From: Loigolactobacillus bifermentans DSM 20003
Lineage (GTDB): Bacteria > Bacillota > Bacilli > Lactobacillales > Lactobacillaceae
Direction: 5' to 3'
NCBI RefSeq assembly: GCF_001434575.1
Contig: NZ_AZDA01000116.1
Coordinates: 1 to 62,439, forward strand
DNA: 62,439 nucleotides
The translations under genes and the position numbers were made by a program. This document shows, in pieces, positions 7,515 to 15,384 of this stretch (position 1 is the stretch's first letter; each line of letters begins with the position of its first letter). Below the pieces are notes generated by a model, which had not been told where the DNA came from, searched no databases, and saw only the letters and a program-made list of their open reading frames with translations.

Positions 7515-10234
7515 TGACAGCAACTGAAACAGCAATTGCAACTGTCACGTTGACCATTGACGGTCAAAGCGTGACGGTGCCGAAAGGGACAACACTTTTA
7601 AAAGCAGCTGCCAAGGCTAACATTGAGATTCCGACCTTGTGTTATTTGAAGGAACTAGCGCCAGATGGTTCATGTCGGATGTGCATGGTGGAAGTTGAAG
7701 GCGGCCGTAAAGGCGGCTTGGTCACGGCTTGTACAGAGCATGCCAAAGACGGGATGGTAATTCACACACAAAACGAAAAGATTCGTAATTCGCGGCGCTT
7801 TGTTTTGGATCTATTGCTGAGTAATCATAAATTGGATTGCTTTAAGTGTCCCAGTAACGGGGACTGTAAGTTACAAGATTATAGCTTAGAATATGGGTTA
7901 CTGGAAACCAGCCTGCATGGTCGGCGGCAACCTGCGAACCAACAAGATGTCACCAACCCATTTTTCGATTATGATCCAGAAAAATGTATTATGTGTCGGC
8001 GTTGTTCACGTGTTTGTCAATTGCGGCAAGGCCGTGACATTATTAGCATTTCCCACCGGGGTTTTGATACTAAAATGTTACCTTGTTACGGGGAAGACTG
8101 GGATGAATCCATGTGCGAGTCTTGCGGCAACTGTGTTTCGGTTTGTCCAACGGGGGCCTTGTCTTCCAAAGACCAACGGCATTTTAGAACTTGGGAGACC
8201 ACCAAAGTGCGGACCACTTGTCCACATTGCGGGACGGGGTGCCAAGTTGATTTATTGGTTAAGAACAATACGATCGTAGGCGCAGAACCAGCAAATGGCG
8301 CCGCAAACCGCAATTTATTGTGTGTGAAAGGTAAATTTGCGTCTTACAAATTTGTGGCATCTGGTGATCGGTTAGACACCCCATTGATCAAACGTAACGG
8401 TCAGTTTGAAAAGGCCACTTGGGATGAGGCTTTAAGCTTGATTGCCAGCCGTTTTGGCGCGCTGAAAGCCACTTATGGTGGCAGTAGTTTGGCAGGCTTC
8501 TCGTGTTCACGGTCAACCAACGAAGATAACTACGTTTTCCAAAAAATGATGCGGACTGCGTTTGGCACCAATCATGTGGATAATTGTGCACGGGTCTGTC
8601 ATTCTGCAACCGTGCATGGCTTGGCACAAACTTTGGGCAGTGGCGCCATGACCAACACTATTGCTGATATTACCCAAGATGTGGATACGATTTTACTGAT
8701 TGGCTCAAATACCACAGAAGCGCATCCCGTGATCGGATCACAAATTCGACAGGCTGTTCAAAATGGCACTAAATTAGTCGTGATCGACCCGCGTAAAATC
8801 GATTTAGCACGGCACGCTGAATTACACGTTCAAGCGAAAGCTGGGACCAACGTTGCCTTGATCAATGGCTTAATGCACATTATTATCGAAAATGGTTGGG
8901 CCGATGATGCCTTTATTGCAAAACGCACTGAAGGTTTCGAGGAAATGAAGGCCTTAGTGGCAGATTATACGCCTGAAAAGGTTGCAAAAATTTGTGAGAT
9001 CGATCCAGCTGATTTGATCAAAGCCGCCGAACTGTATGCGAAAGCAGACAAAGCACCGATTATTTATTGTTTAGGCGTCACGGAACACTCAACGGGCACT
9101 GAAGGCGTCATGAGCATGTCTAATTTAGCCATGTTAGTGGGTAAATTAGGGCGGCCAGGTTGTGGAGTCAACCCATTACGGGGTCAAAATAACGTGCAAG
9201 GGGCCTGTGATATGGGCTGTTCTCCATTTGATTTCCCAGGTTATCAAAAAATCAACCAACCTGGTGTGGTTGAAAAATTTGAACGTGCTTGGGCAACTGA
9301 CTTAAATCCCAACGTTGGGTTAACCTCAACCCAAGTTTTGCCAGCTGCAATCAAAGGTGATATTAAAGGGCTGTACATTTTTGGGGAAGATCCAATTGTG
9401 ACGGATCCTGATATTTCACACGTTCGTAAAGCGCTGGAAAACCTAGATTTCTTAGTGGTACAAGAACTCTTTATGACTGAAACAGCTGAATACGCTGATG
9501 TGGTGTTACCAGGAATCAGTTTTGCTGAAAAAGATGGGACATTTACGAATACAGAACGACGGATCCAACGGGTACGGCAGGCTGTTCAGCCACGTGGTGG
9601 TGCACGGGAAGACTATCGCATTTTCTGTGAAGTTGCCACACGCATGGGCTATCCAATGGCTTATCCATCTGCTAGCCAGATCATGGATGAAATTGCCAGT
9701 GTGGTGCCAACCTTTGCGGGGGTCAACTTTAAACGGTTAGAAGCCATTGAAGGCTTGCAATGGCCTTGTCGGAGCCAAGATGACCCAGGCACACCAATTA
9801 TGCATGTTGGGGAATTTAGTCGTGGGAAGGGCTTGTTTATGGCGATTCCTTATAAGCCAGCCAAAGAATTACCAGATGACGCTTATCCTTATCTCTTGTC
9901 GACGGGGCGGATGTTGTACCATTACAACACACGGGCGATGACCAAGCGAACAGCAGGCATTAATCAATTGGCACCGCATTCTTATATTGAAATGAACACG
10001 CAAAATGCCAATGAAATGGGTATTAAAGATGGGGATAAAGTACGTGTCTATTCACGGCGGGGGACTATTGAGACTTATGCAGCTGTTGGGGATCAAGTTT
10101 TGCCGGATGCCGTCTTTATGACCTTCCATTTCCCAGATGGCAATGTAAATGAGATCACCAATTCAGTTTGTGATGACATTGCCATTATTCCTGAATATAA
10201 AGTTTGTGCTGTGGCGATTGAACCTGTAAAGTAG
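7514..10234 (+). CDS. fdsA: Formate dehydrogenase catalytic alpha subunit, molybdopterin, cysteine type
   Basis: A 906-residue enzyme that oxidises formate to CO2 at a molybdenum bis-MGD centre. A NuoG-like N-terminus holds a [2Fe-2S] ferredoxin domain (C43, C54, C57 and a fourth Cys near 71), the CFKCPSNGDC segment and two [4Fe-4S] motifs (CIMCRRCSRVC, CESCGNCVSVC). The molybdopterin domain begins with its own cluster motif, CPHCGTGC, from C236. The Mo ligand position in ARVCH is Cys362 (codon TGT), not selenocysteine, so no SECIS element is needed. The C-terminal dinucleotide-binding domain is complete. ATG 7514 was chosen because GGGAGG lies eight bases upstream. GTG 7508 would be too close. 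The neighbours supply NAD coupling and cofactor. FdhD, needed for Mo sulfuration in relatives, is not in the window. Confidence 0.94.
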   Translation: MTATETAIATVTLTIDGQSVTVPKGTTLLKAAAKANIEIPTLCYLKELAPDGSCRMCMVEVEGGRKGGLVTACTEHAKDGMVIHTQNEKIRNSRRFVLDLLLSNHKLDCFKCPSNGDCKLQDYSLEYGLLETSLHGRRQPANQQDVTNPFFDYDPEKCIMCRRCSRVCQLRQGRDIISISHRGFDTKMLPCYGEDWDESMCESCGNCVSVCPTGALSSKDQRHFRTWETTKVRTTCPHCGTGCQVDLLVKNNTIVGAEPANGAANRNLLCVKGKFASYKFVASGDRLDTPLIKRNGQFEKATWDEALSLIASRFGALKATYGGSSLAGFSCSRSTNEDNYVFQKMMRTAFGTNHVDNCARVCHSATVHGLAQTLGSGAMTNTIADITQDVDTILLIGSNTTEAHPVIGSQIRQAVQNGTKLVVIDPRKIDLARHAELHVQAKAGTNVALINGLMHIIIENGWADDAFIAKRTEGFEEMKALVADYTPEKVAKICEIDPADLIKAAELYAKADKAPIIYCLGVTEHSTGTEGVMSMSNLAMLVGKLGRPGCGVNPLRGQNNVQGACDMGCSPFDFPGYQKINQPGVVEKFERAWATDLNPNVGLTSTQVLPAAIKGDIKGLYIFGEDPIVTDPDISHVRKALENLDFLVVQELFMTETAEYADVVLPGISFAEKDGTFTNTERRIQRVRQAVQPRGGAREDYRIFCEVATRMGYPMAYPSASQIMDEIASVVPTFAGVNFKRLEAIEGLQWPCRSQDDPGTPIMHVGEFSRGKGLFMAIPYKPAKELPDDAYPYLLSTGRMLYHYNTRAMTKRTAGINQLAPHSYIEMNTQNANEMGIKDGDKVRVYSRRGTIETYAAVGDQVLPDAVFMTFHFPDGNVNEITNSVCDDIAIIPEYKVCAVAIEPVK

Positions 10235-10274
10235 ATGGTGTAAAGCAATCCTGATTAGAAAGAAGGACAAGGTG

Positions 10275-11483
10275 ATGATTGAATTAGAACAAGCAGTCGC
10301 CTTAGCAAAACAACATCTGACGCCACAAACCAAAACGGAGCGCCTGCCCATTGAGGAAGCCTTTGGACGGGTAACGGCACATGAATTATTAGCACCAATT
10401 GCAGTCCCAAATTTTGAACGTTCTGGCATGGACGGCTATGCCGTTTTTGCAGAAGATACGCTAGCAGCAACACCTGAGCGGCCGGTTTATTTAACGGTAC
10501 AAGGTAGTTTATTTGCCGGGGATGATCCGGCAGGTTTTCAGGCCAAACCCGGTACAACGGTGCGCATTATGACAGGTGGTGCCATTCCGAAAGGCTACAA
10601 TGCAGTGGTGAAGCAAGAGCTCACGGACTATGGTGAAAAAACAGTCGCCATTCAACGTGCGGTTACCGTCGGGCAGAATTTTGCGCCCATTGGCGAAGAT
10701 ATTCGCCCAGGTCAAATGATTTTTCCGGCTCACAGCCGTTTAAACTGTGAAAGTATTGGCGTTCTAGCCAGTCTAGGGTTAACTGAAATTGAAGTGTTGC
10801 GTCCACTACGAGTAGGACTATTGGCCACCGGCAATGAGTTGGCCCAGCCAGGCCAGGCCTTACAAGCCGGTCAGATTTATAATAGTACCACATTTGCATT
10901 GGCACAGTATTTGCGACAATCAGGCAGTCAGGTGGTTTTTCGTCTGACTTGTCCCGATGATCCCAATCAGTTTGTGCAGATCTTGCAACAATATGCGGAT
11001 CAAGTGGATTTGATCATCACCACTGGTGGCGTTTCAGTAGGACAACGGGATTTTATTCCAGGGGCGATTCGTGCCATTTCAGGGACAGAATTATTCCATT
11101 TTGTTCAAATGAAGCCAGGAACACCATTAATGGCCGCAACTTGGCAGCATAAGGTGATCTTAGCGTTATCCGGTAATCCATTTGCTTCCATGGTAAATTT
11201 TCATCTGTTGTATTGGCCACTTTTAGCACATTTCTTAGGCAATCAACAGTTTAACTTGCAGCAGCGGCAAGTGCCGTTGTTGGTGGGCGATTCTAAGCCG
11301 CGGCACTTGCGTAACTTTATGCGCGGCCAATTAACACCGGCTGGCGTAAAGATCACGCCTGGTGGTCATCATTCTTCCGTTTTTCATAATTTAGTCGATA
11401 GCAATTGTTTGATTGAGCAACCGCGCAATCAAGCCTTAGCATTAGGCCAAACCGTCACGGTTTATCAGTGGCCACAGTCGTAA
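10275..11483 (+). CDS. moeA: Molybdopterin molybdenumtransferase MoeA
   Basis: A 402-residue MoeA/gephyrin-E type enzyme, full length, that inserts molybdate into adenylylated molybdopterin. Motifs seen are SGMDGYA near 52-58, the MTGGAIP segment near 98-104, and ITTGGVSVG followed by a C-terminal LSGNPFA. The start is ATG 10275, with AAGGA seven bases upstream. It is the last gene of the formate dehydrogenase operon. The moaA/C/D/E and moeB genes needed for earlier Moco steps are not in the window and must lie elsewhere if the pathway is complete. Confidence 0.93.
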   Translation: MIELEQAVALAKQHLTPQTKTERLPIEEAFGRVTAHELLAPIAVPNFERSGMDGYAVFAEDTLAATPERPVYLTVQGSLFAGDDPAGFQAKPGTTVRIMTGGAIPKGYNAVVKQELTDYGEKTVAIQRAVTVGQNFAPIGEDIRPGQMIFPAHSRLNCESIGVLASLGLTEIEVLRPLRVGLLATGNELAQPGQALQAGQIYNSTTFALAQYLRQSGSQVVFRLTCPDDPNQFVQILQQYADQVDLIITTGGVSVGQRDFIPGAIRAISGTELFHFVQMKPGTPLMAATWQHKVILALSGNPFASMVNFHLLYWPLLAHFLGNQQFNLQQRQVPLLVGDSKPRHLRNFMRGQLTPAGVKITPGGHHSSVFHNLVDSNCLIEQPRNQALALGQTVTVYQWPQS

Positions 11484-11518
11484 AAAGGAGCTGGGATTTT
11501 CTCCCGAGCTCCTTTTTT
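11484..11518. terminator. Bidirectional terminator between moeA and the ABC-F gene
   Basis: AAAGGAGCTGGGA pairs with the TCCCGAGCTCCTTT arm, with A/T runs on both sides. It serves both convergent genes. Confidence 0.9.
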
Positions 11519-13013
11519 AATGGCATGCTTTTAACGTGACCGTTTGGCTGGCCACTTGTTCAATAAAGTGTTGGTCGTGTGCGACGAGTAATAAGGTGGG
11601 GCGGACACTTTTGATCAGTTGGACCAGTTGATCTTGGTTAAAGACGTCTAGGTAGTTTAACGGTTCATCCCAAATAAATAATTCCGCTGGATAGGCCAGA
11701 GATTTGGCCAGTTCGACTTTTTTACGCTGGCCCATGCTTAATTCTTCAATGCGTTGCGCAAAGGCTTGACGCGGTAACCCCAATTTATGCAAATTATTTA
11801 AAAAGCTAGCATAATCCAAGCCGCTTTCTCGGGCAAAATCCTGCAAAGTACCGTGGTTATCCGTATTATTTTGGCGCACATAGCTGACACTTAGGTGTTG
11901 GGGACGTTGTAATTCACCGGTAACAGTGCCTGTAAAGGTGTGCATCAAGTAGTGGATCAAAGTTGATTTACCACTGCCATTGGGGCCTAACAGTGCCAGT
12001 TGGTCACCGGCCATTAACGTGAAATCTAGCGGTTGGAATAAAGGTTGGTCATACCCTAACTGCAGTTGCCGGGCTTGTAATAACTGCTGGTGGTGACTGG
12101 GCCGAAAGTTCAACGTCAGCGGGTCTGTAGTTTCCACATTTTGCAATAACTGTTCTTTAGCTGTGATTTCTTTGCCTAGGCGTTGTTGCAAACTTTTGGA
12201 ACGTTTCATGGTGCGAGCAGCGCGGGCACCGATAAAACCGGTATCGTAAACGGCACCACTGCCTTTTTGGTGGGGATTGCCGTATTTATCACCTTCTCGC
12301 GCTTGGGACCAGCTGGCTTTTTCAGCCGCGGTTTGTTTTAAACGGCCAATTTCGTGTTTGAGCTGTTGATTTTGAGCGCGTTCTGATGCATCAACGCGCG
12401 CCTTTTGCGTTTCGTAGGTGCTAAAATTGCCATGACTTAACTGAATTTGTTGTTTTTCAATGGCCAAGATATGGTCGGTAACCTGATCCAAAAAGTGGCG
12501 GTCATGACTCACGACGATAAAGCCGGTTTGTTTCCGGTTGAGGTAGGCTGCGACTTGTTCACGACCTTTGAGATCCAGGTGGTTGGTGGGTTCATCTAGT
12601 AGCGGAAAAGCCTGTTCGGCGCAAAAAAGCAAGGCTAATTGGACTTTGGTTTGTTCACCGCCGGAAAGGGTATTAAACGGGCGCCATAATAGATCAGAAT
12701 CCACGCCCATGAGGTTTAGTTCGCGTTCCAGCTGCCATTGTGCCACCGGCTGATTTTCGGTTAACGCATCCAGTGTCAGTTGATCAGGATCAGCCAATGG
12801 TTGTGGAAAGTAGTTGAAGTGCAGTGTGGTTTGAATCTGGCCTTGGTAAGGCAGCTGATGTTGCAGCAAACGCAATAGGGTGGTTTTGCCGCGACCATTG
12901 CGGCCAACTAAGCCTAAATGCCACTGGCTTTCCAGGTGTAATTGTGTTTGATCAAAAATCGGCGCTTGACCAGGATAAGCAAAGGTAAGTTGTTTAATTT
13001 CAATTTTGGACAT
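11517..13013 (-). CDS. Lsa-type ABC-F ribosome protection protein
   Basis: A 498-residue protein with two ATP-binding domains and no membrane segments, the length and layout of the Lsa group of ABC-F proteins. The first domain has GRNGRGKTT near 37-45, LSGGEQTK and DEPTNHLD. The second has GPNGSGKST, LSMGQRKK and DEPLNYLD. The linker between them is rich in charged residues, as in factors that reach the ribosomal peptidyl transferase centre. Lsa proteins protect ribosomes from lincosamides, pleuromutilins and streptogramin A. The drug spectrum here is not deducible. The gene has its own promoter and a long hairpin leader, typical of attenuation control. Confidence 0.88.
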   Translation of the reverse strand: MSKIEIKQLTFAYPGQAPIFDQTQLHLESQWHLGLVGRNGRGKTTLLRLLQHQLPYQGQIQTTLHFNYFPQPLADPDQLTLDALTENQPVAQWQLERELNLMGVDSDLLWRPFNTLSGGEQTKVQLALLFCAEQAFPLLDEPTNHLDLKGREQVAAYLNRKQTGFIVVSHDRHFLDQVTDHILAIEKQQIQLSHGNFSTYETQKARVDASERAQNQQLKHEIGRLKQTAAEKASWSQAREGDKYGNPHQKGSGAVYDTGFIGARAARTMKRSKSLQQRLGKEITAKEQLLQNVETTDPLTLNFRPSHHQQLLQARQLQLGYDQPLFQPLDFTLMAGDQLALLGPNGSGKSTLIHYLMHTFTGTVTGELQRPQHLSVSYVRQNNTDNHGTLQDFARESGLDYASFLNNLHKLGLPRQAFAQRIEELSMGQRKKVELAKSLAYPAELFIWDEPLNYLDVFNQDQLVQLIKSVRPTLLLVAHDQHFIEQVASQTVTLKACH

Positions 13014-13063
13014 TAAAAGACCTTCTTTCTGCCTTCAGAAAAAACTGCAAAAAGAACCGTCAC

Positions 13064-13153
13064 TTAAAAAAGTACACAAAAAGAGACTGATCCGTGAAAC
13101 CAGTTAATTCTGAAAAAGCTGTCACGACGCCCTTGGTGGGCCTCACAGGACAT
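13064..13153 (-). CDS. Possible 29-codon leader peptide of the ABC-F gene
   Basis: A short frame, MSCEAHQGRR…FCVLF (29 residues), starts inside the leader and runs across the terminator-like hairpin of the ABC-F mRNA. No clear ribosome binding site precedes its ATG. ABC-F genes are often controlled by translation of leader peptides, which makes it worth noting. Coding is unproven. Confidence 0.25.
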   Translation of the reverse strand: MSCEAHQGRRDSFFRINWFHGSVSFCVLF

Positions 13154-13196
13154 ACAATTTTCAAATTAACTTAGTTTCTCAACGGACCAATCCCTC
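13082..13196 (-). promoter_or_regulatory. Attenuator-like long inverted repeat in the ABC-F leader
   Basis: Two arms of about 25-30 bases (13084-13108 and 13163-13192) are imperfect reverse complements. On the minus strand the hairpin is followed by TTTTT and, soon after, TTTTTT. This resembles a premature terminator between promoter and gene. Confidence 0.6.
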
Positions 13197-13218
13197 GTTT
13201 CTGATTTTAATTTTTTAC

Positions 13219-13248
13219 ATTGTAGCATGATCCAAGTCAAAGATGCAA
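13219..13248 (-). promoter_or_regulatory. Promoter of the ABC-F gene
   Basis: On the minus strand TTGCAT (13248-13243) and TACAAT (13224-13219) are 18 bases apart, just upstream of the long hairpin leader. Confidence 0.55.
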
Positions 13249-13278
13249 GTCACAGGCTAGACTTGCACGGCAAAAACC

Positions 13279-13287
13279 TGGTATACT
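13279..13287 (+). promoter_or_regulatory. Extended -10 promoter of the MFS gene
   Basis: TGGTATACT is an extended -10 element. A weak -35 (TAGACT, 18-base spacer) lies upstream. It is divergent from the ABC-F promoter. Confidence 0.5.
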
Positions 13288-13347
13288 AAGCGCTATTGTG
13301 CGCCAAAATGGCGGCATAACGATATTTGATGAAGGGGTTGTTAAAAC

Positions 13348-14529
13348 GTGACGGCACAAACAAAACGGGCGATTTTTATTTTAGTATTAAGTGAATTTTT
13401 GGTTTGTTTAGGAATTAGTTTGGTGATTCCAGTAATGCCGTTCATTAAAAATGAATTGCATTTAACGGCGACGGATATGGGAATCATGACGGCCTTATTT
13501 GCCTTGGCCCAGTTTGTGGCGTCGCCAATTGTGGGGCGCCTTTCGGATCGCATTGGACGCAAGCCAGTGCTGGTGGTCGGGTTGGCGTTGTACATGGTTT
13601 CTGAAATTTTATTTGCCTTAACCAACCATTTGTACATGTTCAATATCTCCCGGTTAGTGGGTGGTTTATCAGCGGCCATGGTGGTGCCAACGGCCATGGC
13701 ACTGGCCGCCGATATTACCACCCATCGGCAGCGAGCAAAGGTGATCGGCTGGTTGTCAGCGGCGTTTAGTGGCGGTTTGATTTTAGGACCGGGGATCGGT
13801 GGTTTGCTGGCAAAAATCGACTATAAAGCGCCATTTTGGTCAGCCGGTGCACTAGGATTGCTAAGCGCAATTGCCTTGGCCTGGTTATTGCCAAACTTTA
13901 AAACCCAGCTTACTGAAGCAACTGCACCCAAGCCTTTAAAAGGTCAATTAAAGGGATTGCTCACCGGCGCAATTGTATTGCTATTTGCCTTGATTTTGAT
14001 CTCATCGTTTGGCTTACAAGGTTTTGAAAGTATTTACAGCATTTACGTGAATGAAGTGTTCCATTTTAGCCTGGGGAATATCGCGTTAGTCTTAACGTTA
14101 AACGGTTTAACATCATTGTTTTTACAGGTGGTATTATTCGACCGGTTGGTGGTGTGGTTTCAGGAGACCCGGGTCATTCGCTATTGTTTTTTGATCAGTG
14201 CCCTGGGCACGATTTGGATCTTATTGGCGCATCAAAAGTGGGAAGTGATCGTGGCTACCTTGTTTGTCTTTTCGGCATTTGATCTCTTACGGCCAGCCAT
14301 TACCACGTTGCTGACTAAAATTAGTCCGGACAATCAAGGCCTGATCAACGGGTTGAACATGTCACTGACCAGTGTGGGCAATATCATTGGGCCCATTATG
14401 TCAGGGGCATTATTAGACGTAAGTCCGCATTATCCTTATGTGATCGTTACTTTTTTCCTGATCGCATCATTTGGGATGACGTACTGGTTAAAGCTCACTT
14501 ATCAAACCATGGATCGTACGGCTGCTTAA
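13348..14529 (+). CDS. MFS multidrug-type exporter
   Basis: A 393-residue major facilitator with twelve predicted helices. The loop 2-3 motif GRLSDRIGRKPV and the motif C region with GPGIGGLL in helix 5 mark the drug:H+ antiporter DHA1 group, which includes NorA-like pumps. The start is GTG 13348, with GAAGGGG ten bases upstream. It is divergent from the ABC-F gene across about 330 bases that hold both promoters. Co-location of two drug-defence genes suggests, but does not show, a shared role. The substrate is unknown. Confidence 0.87.
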   Translation: MTAQTKRAIFILVLSEFLVCLGISLVIPVMPFIKNELHLTATDMGIMTALFALAQFVASPIVGRLSDRIGRKPVLVVGLALYMVSEILFALTNHLYMFNISRLVGGLSAAMVVPTAMALAADITTHRQRAKVIGWLSAAFSGGLILGPGIGGLLAKIDYKAPFWSAGALGLLSAIALAWLLPNFKTQLTEATAPKPLKGQLKGLLTGAIVLLFALILISSFGLQGFESIYSIYVNEVFHFSLGNIALVLTLNGLTSLFLQVVLFDRLVVWFQETRVIRYCFLISALGTIWILLAHQKWEVIVATLFVFSAFDLLRPAITTLLTKISPDNQGLINGLNMSLTSVGNIIGPIMSGALLDVSPHYPYVIVTFFLIASFGMTYWLKLTYQTMDRTAA

Positions 14530-14539
14530 AAAAGTGCAA

Positions 14540-14589
14540 AAAATAGCCTCCTAACTGTTATGCAGGACAGCTGGGAGGCTACTTTTTTT
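14540..14589. terminator. Bidirectional terminator between the MFS and CsoR-like genes
   Basis: TAGCCTCC at 14544-14551 pairs with GGAGGCTA at 14574-14581, with seven T after it on the plus strand and an A run before it. Confidence 0.88.
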
Positions 14590-14596
14590 GGTTAGG

Positions 14597-14836
14597 CTAT
14601 AGTTTGTCAATTAAGTTTAATGCAGCAGTGAGTTCTTCAGTTGGCGGCTCAGTCAATTGTTTTTCAATATCAGCAGCAACTAATAATTTCATGACTTTTT
14701 GAACACTGGCTTCGACGGCGGTCAGCTGAATCAGCACATCTTGGCTGGCGCGTTCAGTAGCAATCATTTTTTGAATGCCGCGCAGCTGGCCTTCAGCACG
14801 TCGTAAGCGGGTGATCAATTTAGGATCATAGGCCAC
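14597..14836 (-). CDS. CsoR/FrmR-family (DUF156) regulator lacking cysteines
   Basis: A 79-residue all-helical protein of the CsoR/RcnR/FrmR family: an RLRRAEGQLRGI helix near 10-21, then the conserved QLTAVEASV segment. Known members bind Cu(I), Ni(II), formaldehyde or persulfide through a cysteine in helix 2 and further Cys/His ligands. Here the helix-2 Cys is Ser (ASQDVL) and the whole protein has no Cys or His. It therefore cannot sense by the known chemistry. The start is GTG, with AAGGGGGG upstream. It follows a rhodanese gene with a 1-base gap, recalling CstR operons in which the regulator responds to sulfane sulfur. Confidence 0.82.
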   Translation of the reverse strand: MAYDPKLITRLRRAEGQLRGIQKMIATERASQDVLIQLTAVEASVQKVMKLLVAADIEKQLTEPPTEELTAALNLIDKL

Positions 14837-14837
14837 G

Positions 14838-15158
14838 TTATTCCCCCCTTTGAAGAATTTTACCAGGTGCGGTTAAGGCGCCTGGCCAAGCAACGATACC
14901 ATCTGTTACATTGACAATGTTGAGACCTTGCATCTGTAACAGTTGTGTGGCTAAAGTTGTACGCGCGCCAGTTCGACAAATCAAATAATAAGTTTCGGTA
15001 GGATCAAGTGAACGATCCTGTAACAATTGCGCCATGGGAATGTTTTTAGCAGCGGCAATATGGCCAGCCGCAAATTCGTCAGGTTCGCGAATATCGATCA
15101 AATGAAGTGTTCCCTGGTTTAAACGTTGTTGCAATTCAGTTGCAGTAATTTCAGACAT
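14838..15158 (-). CDS. Single-domain rhodanese
   Basis: A 106-residue rhodanese-homology domain with the active-site loop CRTGAR, whose cysteine carries a persulfide during sulfur transfer. The start is ATG 15158, with AAAGGAAG upstream. It lies first in a two-gene operon with the cysteine-less CsoR-family protein. A role in sulfane-sulfur handling is likely from the family. The donor and acceptor are unknown. Confidence 0.88.
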   Translation of the reverse strand: MSEITATELQQRLNQGTLHLIDIREPDEFAAGHIAAAKNIPMAQLLQDRSLDPTETYYLICRTGARTTLATQLLQMQGLNIVNVTDGIVAWPGALTAPGKILQRGE

Positions 15159-15240
15159 CCTATCAACTTCCTTTGAAAAATGTTTTAGCCCACTAATCTA
15201 ATCATACGCTTAATTTTATTTAATAAAAGTGACGAAATGA

Positions 15241-15269
15241 TTAAATAAAGCGTTGTCATGTGTTACACT
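15241..15269 (+). promoter_or_regulatory. Promoter of the EAL leader
   Basis: TTAAAT (15241-15246) and TACACT (15264-15269) are 17 bases apart, followed by a leader of about 110 bases with an intrinsic terminator. Confidence 0.45.
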
Positions 15270-15275
15270 AAACAT

Positions 15276-15365
15276 AACAGTTAAAGACGAAATGCTCAAC
15301 TTGATTGCGCCTGCAATCAGGATACGACCCGCGCTTGAGAAAGACAAGCTTGGGTCGTTTTTTTT
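15276..15365 (+). ncRNA. Structured leader with terminator upstream of the EAL gene (candidate riboswitch)
   Basis: The leader has a TGATTGC/GCAATCA hairpin (15302-15319) and a strong terminator (ACGACCC 15324-15330 with GGGTCGT 15352-15358, inner GCTTG/CAAGC, then eight T). CTCAA near 15294-15298 can pair with TTGAG (15335-15339) of the terminator stem, a possible antiterminator. It matches no riboswitch class I recognise. It could also be a separate small RNA ending at the terminator. Confidence 0.45.
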
Positions 15366-15384
15366 ATAAAAGAAGGGACTGGTC

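Noticed and set aside
8588-8602. Selenocysteine at the Mo ligand of formate dehydrogenase
   Set aside because: The codon is TGT (Cys362), so it is a cysteine enzyme. There is no in-frame TGA.
13064-13200. T-box in the ABC-F leader
   Set aside because: There is an inverted repeat and terminator, but no GGTGG-type T-box core. The sequence resembling it (CAAGGGCGTCG) does not fit.
15276-15365. Known c-di-GMP, SAM or preQ1 riboswitch before the EAL gene
   Set aside because: None of the conserved core motifs of these classes is present. It is kept only as an unassigned leader.
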